Of a DNA stretch of 38,651 nt, positions 8,169 through 15,201 are shown in pieces. Source of the DNA: an uncultured Collinsella sp. (lineage in GTDB: Bacteria; Actinomycetota; Coriobacteriia; Coriobacteriales; Coriobacteriaceae). The position numbers and the translations under genes were made by a program. Each line of letters opens with the position of its first letter. The stretch's first letter is position 1. Location of the stretch: NCBI GenBank assembly GCA_900546775.1, contig UREM01000020.1:1-38651 (forward strand), read 5' to 3'. The notes under the pieces were generated by a model that did no database searches, was not told where the DNA came from, and saw only the letters and a list, made by a program, of their open reading frames with translations.

Positions 8169-9051
8169 GCAGACCAGCTCCCTTCAGAGCATCGGTAAGT
8201 GCGGAGCGCGTGTCGTTGGCCATGGGGCACAGCGGCATACGGTAGTTTGCCTCGATCATACCCATTTGGCCGAGCGCTTCCTTGACGGGGATGGGGTTGA
8301 CCTCACTAAAGAGGGCGTTGATGAGCGGTTGTGCGGCAATCTGGATATCGCGGGCGCGCGCTACGTCGCCGTCCAGATAAGCGCGGCACATGTCGTGCAC
8401 GAGCTGCGGCTGTACGTCGGCCCACACGCTGATGGTACCCGAAGCGCCTAGGCTCATGAGCGGCACGGTGAGTGCATCCTCGCCCGAGTACATGCGGAAG
8501 TCATCGGACAGCAGGTGGGCGATCTTGGCCGCGTAGGCGACGTTGCCCGAGGCCTCCTTGATGCCGATGATGTTGGGGTGCGCGGCCAAGCGCTCTACGT
8601 TGCGCTCGCTGATACCGCAGCCACAGCGGCCGGGGATGTTGTACAGGATGCAGGGGATGTCCACGGCATCGGCGACGGTCTTAAAGTGCTGGTAGATGCC
8701 CTCTTCGTTAGACTTGTTGTAGTAGGGGGTAATGAGCAGCAGGCCGTCGGCGCCCAGGCCTTGGTAAGTGAGCGACTTGGTGAGCATGGTTTGCGTGGAG
8801 TTGGAGCCCGAGCCGGCGATGACGGGGACGCGTCCTGCAACATGCTTGACAACGGCGGCGACGACGGAGTTGTCTTCGTCATCGGTCATCGTGGCGCTCT
8901 CTCCGGTGGTGCCCAGGGTGAGGATGGCGTCAGTGCCATTTTGCAGGTGGAAATCGATAAGGCGCTCAAGCGCGTCAAAGTCGACACTGCCGTCCTTTTT
9001 AAACGGCGTGACAAGGGCGACGATTGAGCCCTCGAGATTGCGGATATCCAT
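8161..9051 (-). CDS. dapA: DapA as an internal translation product (4-hydroxy-tetrahydrodipicolinate synthase)
   Basis: Alternative start within the fused frame. Condenses pyruvate with aspartate semialdehyde. From ATG 9051 it is 296 residues, exactly the usual DapA length. Motifs: GTTGESATM with Thr48/Thr49, the catalytic Tyr137 in YNIPGRCG, and Schiff-base Lys165 in GIKEASG. The ribosome site GAAGGAGAAGAAC-ATG is as good as any in the window, so independent initiation is likely even though the upstream LysA frame reads through. Family call is certain; whether the free form exists is inference. Confidence 0.75.
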   Translation of the reverse strand: MDIRNLEGSIVALVTPFKKDGSVDFDALERLIDFHLQNGTDAILTLGTTGESATMTDDEDNSVVAAVVKHVAGRVPVIAGSGSNSTQTMLTKSLTYQGLGADGLLLITPYYNKSNEEGIYQHFKTVADAVDIPCILYNIPGRCGCGISERNVERLAAHPNIIGIKEASGNVAYAAKIAHLLSDDFRMYSGEDALTVPLMSLGASGTISVWADVQPQLVHDMCRAYLDGDVARARDIQIAAQPLINALFSEVNPIPVKEALGQMGMIEANYRMPLCPMANDTRSALTDALKGAGLLD

Positions 9052-10470
9052 GTTCTTCTCCTTCGCTTCCGCGATCTGGATGCGCTTGTTCCATTGAGCG
9101 GCGACGGCCAGGCGTTCGTCCCGGGCGCGGCGACGGGCACTCTCGGCGCGCGACTTGGCTAGTAGCTCGCGGCCGCACGGCAGCACGTCGAGTGTGGCAA
9201 AGTAGTCGCCCGGGCGCTCGGCGCGGCGGATGAGGTCGGCCGATCCGTCGGGGCGCAGCAATACCTCGGCGGAGCGCAGGCGTCCGTTGTAGTTGTAGCC
9301 CATGGAGTAGCCGTGCGCGCCGGTATCGTGGGTCACGAGCACATCGCCCATGTCGATATGCGGCAGCTCGCGATCGATGGCGAACTTGTCGTTGTTCTCG
9401 CACAGATTACCCGTGATGTCGTAGGTGTCCGTAACGGGCGCTGTGGTCTTGTCGGCGCCACCCGGCTGGCCCATCACCGTGATGTGGTGGTAGGCACCAT
9501 ACATGGCAGGGCGGATCAGGTCGACGGCGCTTGCGTCGACACCGATATAGTCCTTGTAGATCTGCTTTTCGTGGATGGCCTTGGTGACCAGGCAGCCGTA
9601 GGGCCCCATCATAAAGCGGCCCATCTCGGTGCAGATGGCCACATCGCCCATGCCGGCAGGAACCAGGATCTCGTCGTATGCCGCGTGTACGCCTTCGCCG
9701 ATGGCGTGAATGTCGTTGGCCTGCTGCTCGGGCAGATAGGGGATACCGACGCCGCCGGACAGATTGATGAAGGCGACATGTGCGCCGGTCTCGCGCTCCA
9801 GGCGCACGGCAAGCTTAAAGAGGATGCGCGCGAGCTTGGGGTAGTAGTCGTTGGTGACGGTGTTGCTGGCAAGGAATGCGTGGATGCCAAAGTTTTCGGC
9901 GCCCTTGGCCTTGAGCATGCGGAAGGCCTCGAAGAGTTGCTCTGTGGTCATGCCGTATTTGGAGTCGCCGGGGTTATCCATGATGCCGTTGGAGAGCTGG
10001 AACAAGCCGCCCGGATTAAAGCGGCAGCTGACCGTCTTGGGGATGGGGCCTGCAACGCGCTCAAAGAACTCAATGTGGCTGATGTCATCAAAGTTGACGA
10101 TGGCGCCCAGCTTGTCGGCGAGCTCAAAGTCCGCTGCCGGCGTGTCGTTGGACGAGAACATGATGTCGTGTCCCGTGATGCCCAGCGAGCGGGCGATCAT
10201 GAGCTCGGTATAGCTCGAGCAATCGCAGCCGCAGCCGTATTCGTTGAGAATGGAGATGAGCGCCGGGTTGGGATTGGCCTTGACGGCAAAGTATTCCTTA
10301 AAGCCCGGGTTCCATGCAAAGGCGTCGCGCACTTCTTGCATGTTGCGGCGGATGCCCGCCTCGTCGTATAGATGAAACGGCGTAGGGAACTGCTCGACGA
10401 TATGCTCGAGCGTCTCCTTGTCCACAAACGGCCGCTTGGCCGCATATGCCTCGTTGGGGGTCAATGCCAT
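8161..10470 (-). CDS. lysA-dapA: Fused diaminopimelate decarboxylase - dihydrodipicolinate synthase (LysA-DapA)
   Basis: One uninterrupted frame of 769 residues holding the last and the first enzyme of the diaminopimelate/lysine branch. Residues 1-425 are a PLP decarboxylase: Lys64 in FAVKANPNP, SGGVGIPY at 238-245, CTEMGRF (canonical EPGR), RPAMYGAYHHI at 320-330 and active-site Cys357 in NLCENNDKF. HAFLASNTVTN marks a divergent LysA subtype. Residues 426-473 are a charged, probably helical tail. Residues 474-769 are a full-length DapA. No stop separates the two, but Met474 has its own AAGGAG site 6 nt upstream, so DapA may be made both fused and free. ATG 10470 has GAGG 10 nt upstream, inside the riboswitch expression platform. 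A sequencing error at the junction is possible. Confidence 0.9.
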   Translation of the reverse strand: MALTPNEAYAAKRPFVDKETLEHIVEQFPTPFHLYDEAGIRRNMQEVRDAFAWNPGFKEYFAVKANPNPALISILNEYGCGCDCSSYTELMIARSLGITGHDIMFSSNDTPAADFELADKLGAIVNFDDISHIEFFERVAGPIPKTVSCRFNPGGLFQLSNGIMDNPGDSKYGMTTEQLFEAFRMLKAKGAENFGIHAFLASNTVTNDYYPKLARILFKLAVRLERETGAHVAFINLSGGVGIPYLPEQQANDIHAIGEGVHAAYDEILVPAGMGDVAICTEMGRFMMGPYGCLVTKAIHEKQIYKDYIGVDASAVDLIRPAMYGAYHHITVMGQPGGADKTTAPVTDTYDITGNLCENNDKFAIDRELPHIDMGDVLVTHDTGAHGYSMGYNYNGRLRSAEVLLRPDGSADLIRRAERPGDYFATLDVLPCGRELLAKSRAESARRRARDERLAVAAQWNKRIQIAEAKEKNMDIRNLEGSIVALVTPFKKDGSVDFDALERLIDFHLQNGTDAILTLGTTGESATMTDDEDNSVVAAVVKHVAGRVPVIAGSGSNSTQTMLTKSLTYQGLGADGLLLITPYYNKSNEEGIYQHFKTVADAVDIPCILYNIPGRCGCGISERNVERLAAHPNIIGIKEASGNVAYAAKIAHLLSDDFRMYSGEDALTVPLMSLGASGTISVWADVQPQLVHDMCRAYLDGDVARARDIQIAAQPLINALFSEVNPIPVKEALGQMGMIEANYRMPLCPMANDTRSALTDALKGAGLLD

Positions 10471-10541
10471 GTCCCGTAAACCTCGCTATCCAGACGGCGC
10501 CATCGGCGCATCGAATCCGCATAGCGTGGACCCCATGTCCG
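10471..10541 (-). promoter_or_regulatory. Expression platform of the lysine riboswitch over the lysA ribosome site
   Basis: The 3' strand of riboswitch stem P1 (minus strand CGCTATCC, 10548-10541) is complementary to GGATAGCG (10491-10484), which overlaps the lysA GAGG site. A second CGCTAT copy (10526-10521) can pair with the same ATAGCG. There is no T run, so control is probably at translation. Which pairing is ON and which is OFF cannot be decided by eye. Confidence 0.55.
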
Positions 10542-10698
10542 GATAGCGCTCCCGCATTGCTGCAGACAGTCCTGCGGGTGTTTCCCACAGGCCCACCAGG
10601 CTTTTCGTGCCTGAAAAACCCAGTTCGGCGGGTTTCGCCTCCCCACGGGGTCAAAGTCTGCCGACTCGCCCGCGGATCTTCGTGCCCGCGCCTCTATC
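10542..10698 (-). ncRNA. Lysine riboswitch (L box) aptamer
   Basis: Read on the minus strand it starts GATAGAGGCGCG, then GGGGAGGCGAAACCCGCCGAA, written here in part, GCCTGGTGGGCCTG, GGACTGTC and ends GGGAGCGCTATC. These are the conserved blocks of the L box in the right order, and the ends GATAG/CTATC form stem P1. It lies just after a predicted promoter and 71 nt before lysA. It should sense lysine and lower expression of the lysA-dapA, dapB, dapH operon. Confidence 0.92.
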
Positions 10699-10709
10699 AA
10701 GTGGTAAAG

Positions 10710-10738
10710 ACCCTACCACGTTGCACTTTACCAAACAA
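10710..10738 (-). promoter_or_regulatory. Promoter of the lysA-dapA-dapB-dapH operon
   Basis: Minus-strand -35 TTGTTT (10738-10733) and -10 TAGGGT (10715-10710) with 17-nt spacing. The predicted start is close to 10703, a few bases before the riboswitch P1 stem at 10698. The inverted repeat GGTAAAG/CTTTACC covers the same stretch. Confidence 0.65.
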
Positions 10739-10755
10739 GAGTATTCGTATATAAC
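10727..10755 (+). promoter_or_regulatory. Possible promoter of the M20 peptidase gene
   Basis: TTTACC (10727-10732) and TATAAC (10750-10755) with 17-nt spacing, divergent to and overlapping the lysA promoter. Opposed transcription units would share this control region. Confidence 0.4.
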
Positions 10756-10848
10756 GGTTAAAAAATGCAGCATCATGCTAGAAACATGTGTGCCACAATC
10801 CTGTATCACAATAAGTTGCAACAGATGTGCCTTACGAAGGGATTCTCT

Positions 10849-12036
10849 ATGACCGAGCTCCAAGAACTCCGTCGTTATCGTCGCGACCTGCACCGCATCC
10901 CGGAGCTCGACTTTGATCTTCCACAGACTATCGCCTATATTGAGGGCGTGTTGGCACCGCTCACCTGCGAGGTGACCCATCCGTGCCCCAGCTGCGTCTG
11001 CGCTTTCTTTGACGCTGGCACGGGCGCCACGCATGCCACGGCGATTCGCGCCGATATGGACGCGCTGCCCATTGCGGAGGCGACGGAGGCGGTGTTCGCC
11101 TCGTCTCATCCTGGCAAGATGCACGCCTGCGGGCATGATGGACACATGGCCATGGCGCTTGCGGCGGCAACCTTCGTCGACCGTACGATCCGTGAGCAGC
11201 CGGGCGCCATTAAGCGCAATGTGCTCTTTGTGTTTCAGCCGGCCGAGGAGACGACTGGTGGTGCCAAGACGGTGTGCGAGAGCGGCGTATTCGAGCGCTA
11301 CGGGGCGGATCGCATCTTTGGCTTCCACGTATGGCCCGATTTGCCCGCCGGCACGTTGGCGAGCTGTTCCGGTCCGCTGCTGGCGCGCTCAAGCGAGACG
11401 CACATTCATATCCATGGCGCGAGCATCCATATCGCTAAGACCTATGGCGTTCCGGTCGAGGAGTCGCACGATGCGGCGCTGGCGGCTGCCAAGTTCTTGG
11501 TTTCCGAGCGCGAGCTCATGGACGAGTTGGGTGTCGACGAGCCCTGCATTGGTAAGTTCGGCCTGCTGCAGGCCGGCACCGTCTGCAATGCGGTGGCGGG
11601 GGAGGCCCATGTTGCCGGCAGCCTACGTGTGTTTACGGACGACATGTTCGACCGCGCGCGCGAAGGCGTGCGTCGTGTGCTTGATGAGGCATGCGCTGCA
11701 ACGGGCTGCACGTACGATCTCGACTTTGCCGAGGGCTATCCGCCGGTCGACAACGACCCCGAGTTATTTGCCCGAATCGCGCCTGCTCTGCCCGAGTTAC
11801 AGCTCGTGGACGAGCCGCTGCTGATTGCCGAGGATTTCGCGTTCTATCAGCGCCATCTGCCGGGCGTGTTCTTCTTGCTGGGCACGGGCGTGCCAGAGGC
11901 GCAAGAAAACCCGATCGACGCAGACGGCTGCCCAGCTTATGCGATGAGCGCCCTTCACACTGACGCCATGCTCTTTGACGAGGAAATTTTGCTCAAGGGC
12001 CTCGATGTCTACAAACGATTGCTTTCGCTTGACTAA
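10849..12036 (+). CDS. M20 family amidohydrolase, candidate N-acetyl-diaminopimelate deacetylase
   Basis: A 395-residue zinc amidohydrolase of the M20D type. Starts MTELQELRRYRRDLHRIPELDF; metal ligands and catalytic residues appear as RADMDALP (D71), HACGHDGH (H92-H99, with C94), FQPAEE (E133/E134), GFHVWPDLPAGT and a C-terminal SALHTDA. The start ATG follows AAGGGA; the in-frame extension to 10765 lacks a site. Relatives include N-acyl amino-acid hydrolases, hippurate hydrolases and YkuR-type N-acetyl-LL-diaminopimelate deacetylases. The gene diverges from the dap operon, which contains DapH but no deacetylase, so the diaminopimelate role is attractive but inferred only from context. Confidence 0.82.
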   Translation: MTELQELRRYRRDLHRIPELDFDLPQTIAYIEGVLAPLTCEVTHPCPSCVCAFFDAGTGATHATAIRADMDALPIAEATEAVFASSHPGKMHACGHDGHMAMALAAATFVDRTIREQPGAIKRNVLFVFQPAEETTGGAKTVCESGVFERYGADRIFGFHVWPDLPAGTLASCSGPLLARSSETHIHIHGASIHIAKTYGVPVEESHDAALAAAKFLVSERELMDELGVDEPCIGKFGLLQAGTVCNAVAGEAHVAGSLRVFTDDMFDRAREGVRRVLDEACAATGCTYDLDFAEGYPPVDNDPELFARIAPALPELQLVDEPLLIAEDFAFYQRHLPGVFFLLGTGVPEAQENPIDADGCPAYAMSALHTDAMLFDEEILLKGLDVYKRLLSLD

Positions 12037-12052
12037 GGCCTGAAGAACTATT

Positions 12053-12127
12053 TGTTCTAGAAAACACGAACAAACGTACGATATAATAGAGATGTAAGTC
12101 TATAGAAACGTTTGACGTTACTAACGT
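12053..12127 (+). promoter_or_regulatory. higBA promoter region with palindromes
   Basis: -10 TATAAT at 12082-12087. TTTGTTC and GAACAAA form an inverted repeat upstream (about 12052-12075), and ACGTTA-C-TAACGT (12115-12127) is a perfect 13-bp palindrome between the -10 box and the toxin gene. Such palindromes are typical operators for antitoxin autorepression. No good -35 was seen. Confidence 0.5.
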
Positions 12128-12138
12128 AAGGCGATACT

Positions 12139-12420
12139 ATGATTGCATCGTATAAAGATGAGGATACCGAACGCTTTGCCATGGGTGTGCGGGTCAGGAG
12201 GTTCGTGCCCTTTGAGCGTGTTGCGTTGAGGAAGATTCGCCAACTGCAGGTTTGTGCTTCACTTGATGATCTTCGCGTTCCACCGGGCAACCGCCTGGAA
12301 GCTTTGAAGGGCGATCGTGCCGGTCAATATAGCATCCGTGTTAACGAGCGCTATCGGGTCTGTTTTGAGTGGAGACAGGAGATGGCTTGGAATGTCGAAA
12401 TCGTCGATTATCACAAGTGA
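12139..12420 (+). CDS. higB: HigB/RelE-family toxin
   Basis: A 93-residue toxin of the RelE/ParE superfamily, HigB branch. Key features are LRKIRQLQVCASLDDLRVPPGNRLEALKG (cited as a region, residues about 30-58), then QYSIRVNERYRVCFEW, the conserved RelE-type beta strand with basic residues, and the C-terminal VEIVDYHK. These proteins cut mRNA at the ribosome. The toxin comes first and the antitoxin start lies inside its 3' end, the typical higBA order. GC content is lower than that of flanking operons, as usual for mobile toxin-antitoxin modules. Confidence 0.88.
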   Translation: MIASYKDEDTERFAMGVRVRRFVPFERVALRKIRQLQVCASLDDLRVPPGNRLEALKGDRAGQYSIRVNERYRVCFEWRQEMAWNVEIVDYHK

Positions 12421-12733
12421 TGAGGCTTCGGCCGATTTGCTGTCGCCGGTGACTCCTGGTGAGCTTCTCAAAGAGGAGTTTCTTGTTCCCATGGGCATTT
12501 CTCAATATCGCCTTGCGAAAGAGACTGGGATTCCGGCTCAGCGTATCGGGCAGATTGTCTTGGGAAAACGTCGCGTGACGGCCGACACCGACCTTCGCCT
12601 TTGCCGCTACTTTGGCCTGACGGATGGATATTGGCTGCGCGCCCAGATAGCGTTTGATCTCGAGGCGGAGAAGAGGCGCATCGAACCGGAACTGGATAAG
12701 ATCGTTCCTGTCCAGCAGGCCATCGCACTGTAG
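12392..12733 (+). CDS. higA: HigA-family antitoxin (XRE-type HTH)
   Basis: A 113-residue antitoxin. TPGELLKEEFLVPMGISQYRLA and RIGQIVLGKRRVTADTDLRL mark the HigA/VapI helix-turn-helix (about residues 22-72), with FGLTDGYWLRAQ after it. The start ATG 12392 overlaps higB by 29 nt and has GGAG about 10 nt upstream; longer frames from 12317 would lie inside the toxin gene and are rejected. It should neutralise HigB and repress the shared promoter by binding the palindromes at 12052-12127. Confidence 0.88.
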   Translation: MSKSSIITSDEASADLLSPVTPGELLKEEFLVPMGISQYRLAKETGIPAQRIGQIVLGKRRVTADTDLRLCRYFGLTDGYWLRAQIAFDLEAEKRRIEPELDKIVPVQQAIAL

Positions 12734-12757
12734 TGCTCAAAGATTATGGGGGTGGCG

Positions 12758-13081
12758 ATGAGGCGACGCCGACAGTCTTCCGTATATAGTCCGGGTGGAT
12801 GCGGGTGCGGTTTGCTACTGCTTCCGGTCATCGCTGTGAGCATTGGCGTGATGTTTGTGCTTGCTGGGCTGGCTGCGGCGGCACTCGTACTGTTTATCAC
12901 CGCCATCGGCGTGACGATTTGGCTTTATCGTAGTCGTGAACAGCGCCGCGCCGACGGTAAGACCAATGTAGGATGGACCATCTTTTTAGTCGTCGCCTAC
13001 CTATTGAGTATCAGCTATTTGTCCTTCTTTATCCTGTTGCTTGTGAGCACCTTTACCGGGGAATCCGTCACGGTGGGGTAG
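12758..13081 (+). CDS. Small membrane protein of unknown function
   Basis: A 107-residue protein with a short basic N-terminus (MRRRRQ), a glycine/cysteine patch CGCG, and three predicted membrane helices (about residues 17-35, 36-55 and 73-98), with the charged loop YRSREQRRADGKT between helices. I recognise no family. ATG 12758 is preferred because GGGGGTGG lies just before it; ATG 12746 is an in-frame alternative with a poor ribosome site. The gene follows higA by 24 nt and may share its transcript. Confidence 0.55.
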   Translation: MRRRRQSSVYSPGGCGCGLLLLPVIAVSIGVMFVLAGLAAAALVLFITAIGVTIWLYRSREQRRADGKTNVGWTIFLVVAYLLSISYLSFFILLLVSTFTGESVTVG

Positions 13082-13451
13082 GCTTCGACGAGCTTCTTGA
13101 GGATGAAGCAAGGGGGCGGACTCTGAATGAACCGCGCCCCACATCAAAAGTTTCATTCGTTGTGTAGCAATCCGGATGTGCAAGCGTTTGGCGTGAGAGC
13201 ACCGCCGCCAGCAACACGGGGAGGCAGGCCGCAATCGCCAGCCCCCATGCCAGCTCATCGCAATAGATTCCATAAGGACTCCCCAACAGGACATAGGCCA
13301 ACTAACGAGCCCATCATCCGCTGCGGTCACAAATTAGCTGAAAGCTGAATCATTGCTATAAAACGCGAGGTAAAATGCCCAAAGATTGATGGATGGTTCG
13401 CAGAATTTGCAAGGGTTATTGAGAAAGCAAAGCTGCGAGAAAGGAAGAGCC
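13082..13451. other. Intergenic region, possible gene remnant
   Basis: 370 bases without a convincing gene. A minus-strand frame at 13068-13301 has one hydrophobic stretch (LAWGLAIAACLPVLLAAVL) but starts at TTG without a ribosome site, so it may be a relic. At the right end TTAGCT (13334-13339) and TATAAA (13357-13362) with 17-nt spacing form a plausible promoter for the EcsC-like gene, and GAAAGGAAGAG is its ribosome site. Confidence 0.4.
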
Positions 13452-14207
13452 ATGGCTAAGAAGACGGGAGAGAAAGAAACGGTTGGAAAGGCCAAAGGTT
13501 TGGAGATGCCCATCGATGAGGAATCGGCCGGCAAGCTGCTCGATACCATCTACAGGAGCGCACTGAATGGCGTCCCTAAGGTGAGTCGCTCGGTCGACGA
13601 GATGGTTGAGGACTACGCGGGAAAGGCGAAGTCACCCGATGATGCCGCAAGGGCACTCGCAAAGTGGCAGATCATGAAATGTGGAACCTCAGGTTTCGTC
13701 ACCGGGCTCGGGGGCTTGATTACGCTTCCAGTCGCAATTCCCGCGAACATAAGCAGCGTCATGTACGTCCAGATGCGCATGATCGCCTGCATCGCGAAGA
13801 TGGGTGGCTATGACGTTACGTCCGACCAAGTTCAGACGATGATTTACATGTGTCTCACGGGTACGACGGCGAGTGATCTTGTCAAAATGGGGCTCATCAA
13901 GACTGGGACGAAATCGCTTGAGGTCGCAATCAAGAAGATTCCCGGGGCGGCACTCGTGAAGATCAACCAGAAGGTCGGCTTCAGATTTATCACGAAGTTC
14001 GGCGAGAAAGGCATCATTAACCTCGGGAAAATGCTGCCTCTCGCCGGCGGCGTGATTGGCGGCGGTGTGGACGTGGCATCGACGAGCATCATTGCTAAGA
14101 ACGCCATCAGGATGTTCATGGAGGGCGAGGACCCCGATGGAACCCTGCCCACTGAAGCGGAGGTCGAAAGCATCGAAGACGTTGAGGTGGAAAGCGACCT
14201 GCTTTAG
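13452..14207 (+). CDS. EcsC family protein
   Basis: A 251-residue protein of the EcsC family. After a charged N-terminus (lysine-rich to residue 16) it has a helical part, then hydrophobic glycine-rich segments typical of the family: FVTGLGGLITLPVAIPANISSVMYVQ (about residues 83-108, cited as a region), and LPLAGGVIGGGVDVAST near residue 200. An acidic tail follows. The biochemical role of EcsC proteins is not established; in Bacillus ecsC lies with an ABC transporter, but no such transporter is adjacent here. Codon use is closer to AT-rich accessory genes than to the core operons. Start ATG has GGAAGAG upstream. Confidence 0.8.
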   Translation: MAKKTGEKETVGKAKGLEMPIDEESAGKLLDTIYRSALNGVPKVSRSVDEMVEDYAGKAKSPDDAARALAKWQIMKCGTSGFVTGLGGLITLPVAIPANISSVMYVQMRMIACIAKMGGYDVTSDQVQTMIYMCLTGTTASDLVKMGLIKTGTKSLEVAIKKIPGAALVKINQKVGFRFITKFGEKGIINLGKMLPLAGGVIGGGVDVASTSIIAKNAIRMFMEGEDPDGTLPTEAEVESIEDVEVESDLL

Positions 14208-14660
14208 TCCTTGCTACATGCCCCACACCCCATCGCCTAGTCTATGCCGTAGGGGCTGCCCGGCTGTTATGAGGTATCCCGCCTGCTCCTCGCGGTCTAT
14301 TCGGCACATCGCGCGCATCGTCTGCTTTGAGTCGCAGGCCGTGTCATTGCCGCCCACGATGGCCTTGCGGTTGTTGAATGTGGTCGAGTCCATGTGACCC
14401 TTGGGTGGCTCTCAGCCCGCATCTACCTGGATTCTTGTTGAGCTCGTGCGAGCATCGAGCGTGTAGAGCATGCTCGAGAGCGTCGTCGTCCGCATGGACC
14501 ACGCCGCGCAGGTTCGCTATGTCGGAAATCGAGGCAAGGCGCTGCAGCCGTAGAACCAGTAGTTCAAATCGATGTTGACAAGCCTCGAGGTGTCATCGGC
14601 GATGGACACGCGCTTCATGCTCTTCTATATGGCAGCCTTAGCTCTCAGCTAATGAATTCA
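14208..14660 (-). pseudogene. Decayed coding region, minus strand
   Basis: About 450 bases with no intact gene but with coding-like fragments on the minus strand: one beginning MKRVSIADDTSRLVN and NYWFYGC near 14616-14545, continuing after a frame change with QRLASISDIANLRGVVHADD, and a further fragment MDSTTFNNRKAIVGGND near 14395. Stops and shifts interrupt them. I do not recognise the parent family. Evidence is weak: base composition and open stretches only. Confidence 0.35.
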
Positions 14661-14666
14661 AGTTCA

Positions 14667-14720
14667 ATCCTTCCTACGATGTGCTGTGTGCCGGCACGGT
14701 AGCCGGATCGTAGGAAGGAT
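14667..14720 (+). promoter_or_regulatory. Hairpin that includes the ribosome site of the FxLYD gene
   Basis: A perfect 14-bp inverted repeat, ATCCTTCCTACGAT (14667-14680) with ATCGTAGGAAGGAT (14707-14720), plus TTC/GAA beyond a bulged A. The 3' arm contains AGGAAGGA, the ribosome site of the gene at 14726. In RNA the site would be fully paired. Confidence 0.65.
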
Positions 14721-14725
14721 GAATA

Positions 14726-15169
14726 ATGGCAAAAGAGGGAAAGAAGCCGATCGGCAAGATTGTCCTAGGCGTCATCGTGGTGCTGGTTATCGTCGGTGCC
14801 GTGGGCTCTATGGGTGGCAATTCAACCGATTCGTCTGCGAGCGATTCGGCAAAGCCTGCCGAGGCGACACAGCAGGCTGAGGAGCAAAAAGAACCGCAAG
14901 AACCGTATACCATTGCTGATGAGGCTGAAGACACCTCCAATCAGTTTGCCTATAAGATCACGGGCACGCTGACCAATAACACGGACAAGGAAAAGAGCTA
15001 CATTCAGATTGAGTATGTTCTGTATGATGCCGATGGCAACCAGGTTGGAACGGCTCTTGCAAACACCAATCATCTGAAGGCGGGCGGCTCCTGGAAGTTC
15101 GAGGCGCTGGGTACGGTGTCTCCCGACCAGGTTGCTAGCTGGGAGCGTTCGGACGTAAGCGGTTTCTAG
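14726..15169 (+). CDS. Membrane-anchored FxLYD-domain protein
   Basis: 147 residues. One N-terminal membrane helix (about residues 11-29, IVLGVIVVLVIVGAVG), a Ser/Ala/Glu-rich linker to about residue 65, then a small beta domain with YKITGTLTNNTDKEKSY, VLYDADGNQVGTALANTNHLKAGGSWKFEAL, cited as a region, which matches the FxLYD pattern of extracellular immunoglobulin-like domains. It probably sits outside the cell attached by the N-terminal helix. Function unknown. Translation should depend on opening the hairpin that hides its ribosome site. It is followed after 32 nt by the regulator gene at 15202. Confidence 0.75.
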   Translation: MAKEGKKPIGKIVLGVIVVLVIVGAVGSMGGNSTDSSASDSAKPAEATQQAEEQKEPQEPYTIADEAEDTSNQFAYKITGTLTNNTDKEKSYIQIEYVLYDADGNQVGTALANTNHLKAGGSWKFEALGTVSPDQVASWERSDVSGF

Positions 15170-15201
15170 CATGTTGCATGCACTGGGGGAGGTGAGGTCG
15201 T

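Noticed and set aside
9313..10371. 352-codon open frame opposite lysA
   Set aside because: Shadow frame; the opposite strand has full-length LysA motifs.
13068..13301. Minus-strand frame with one hydrophobic stretch
   Set aside because: TTG start without a ribosome site and a low-complexity tail; kept only as a possible remnant.
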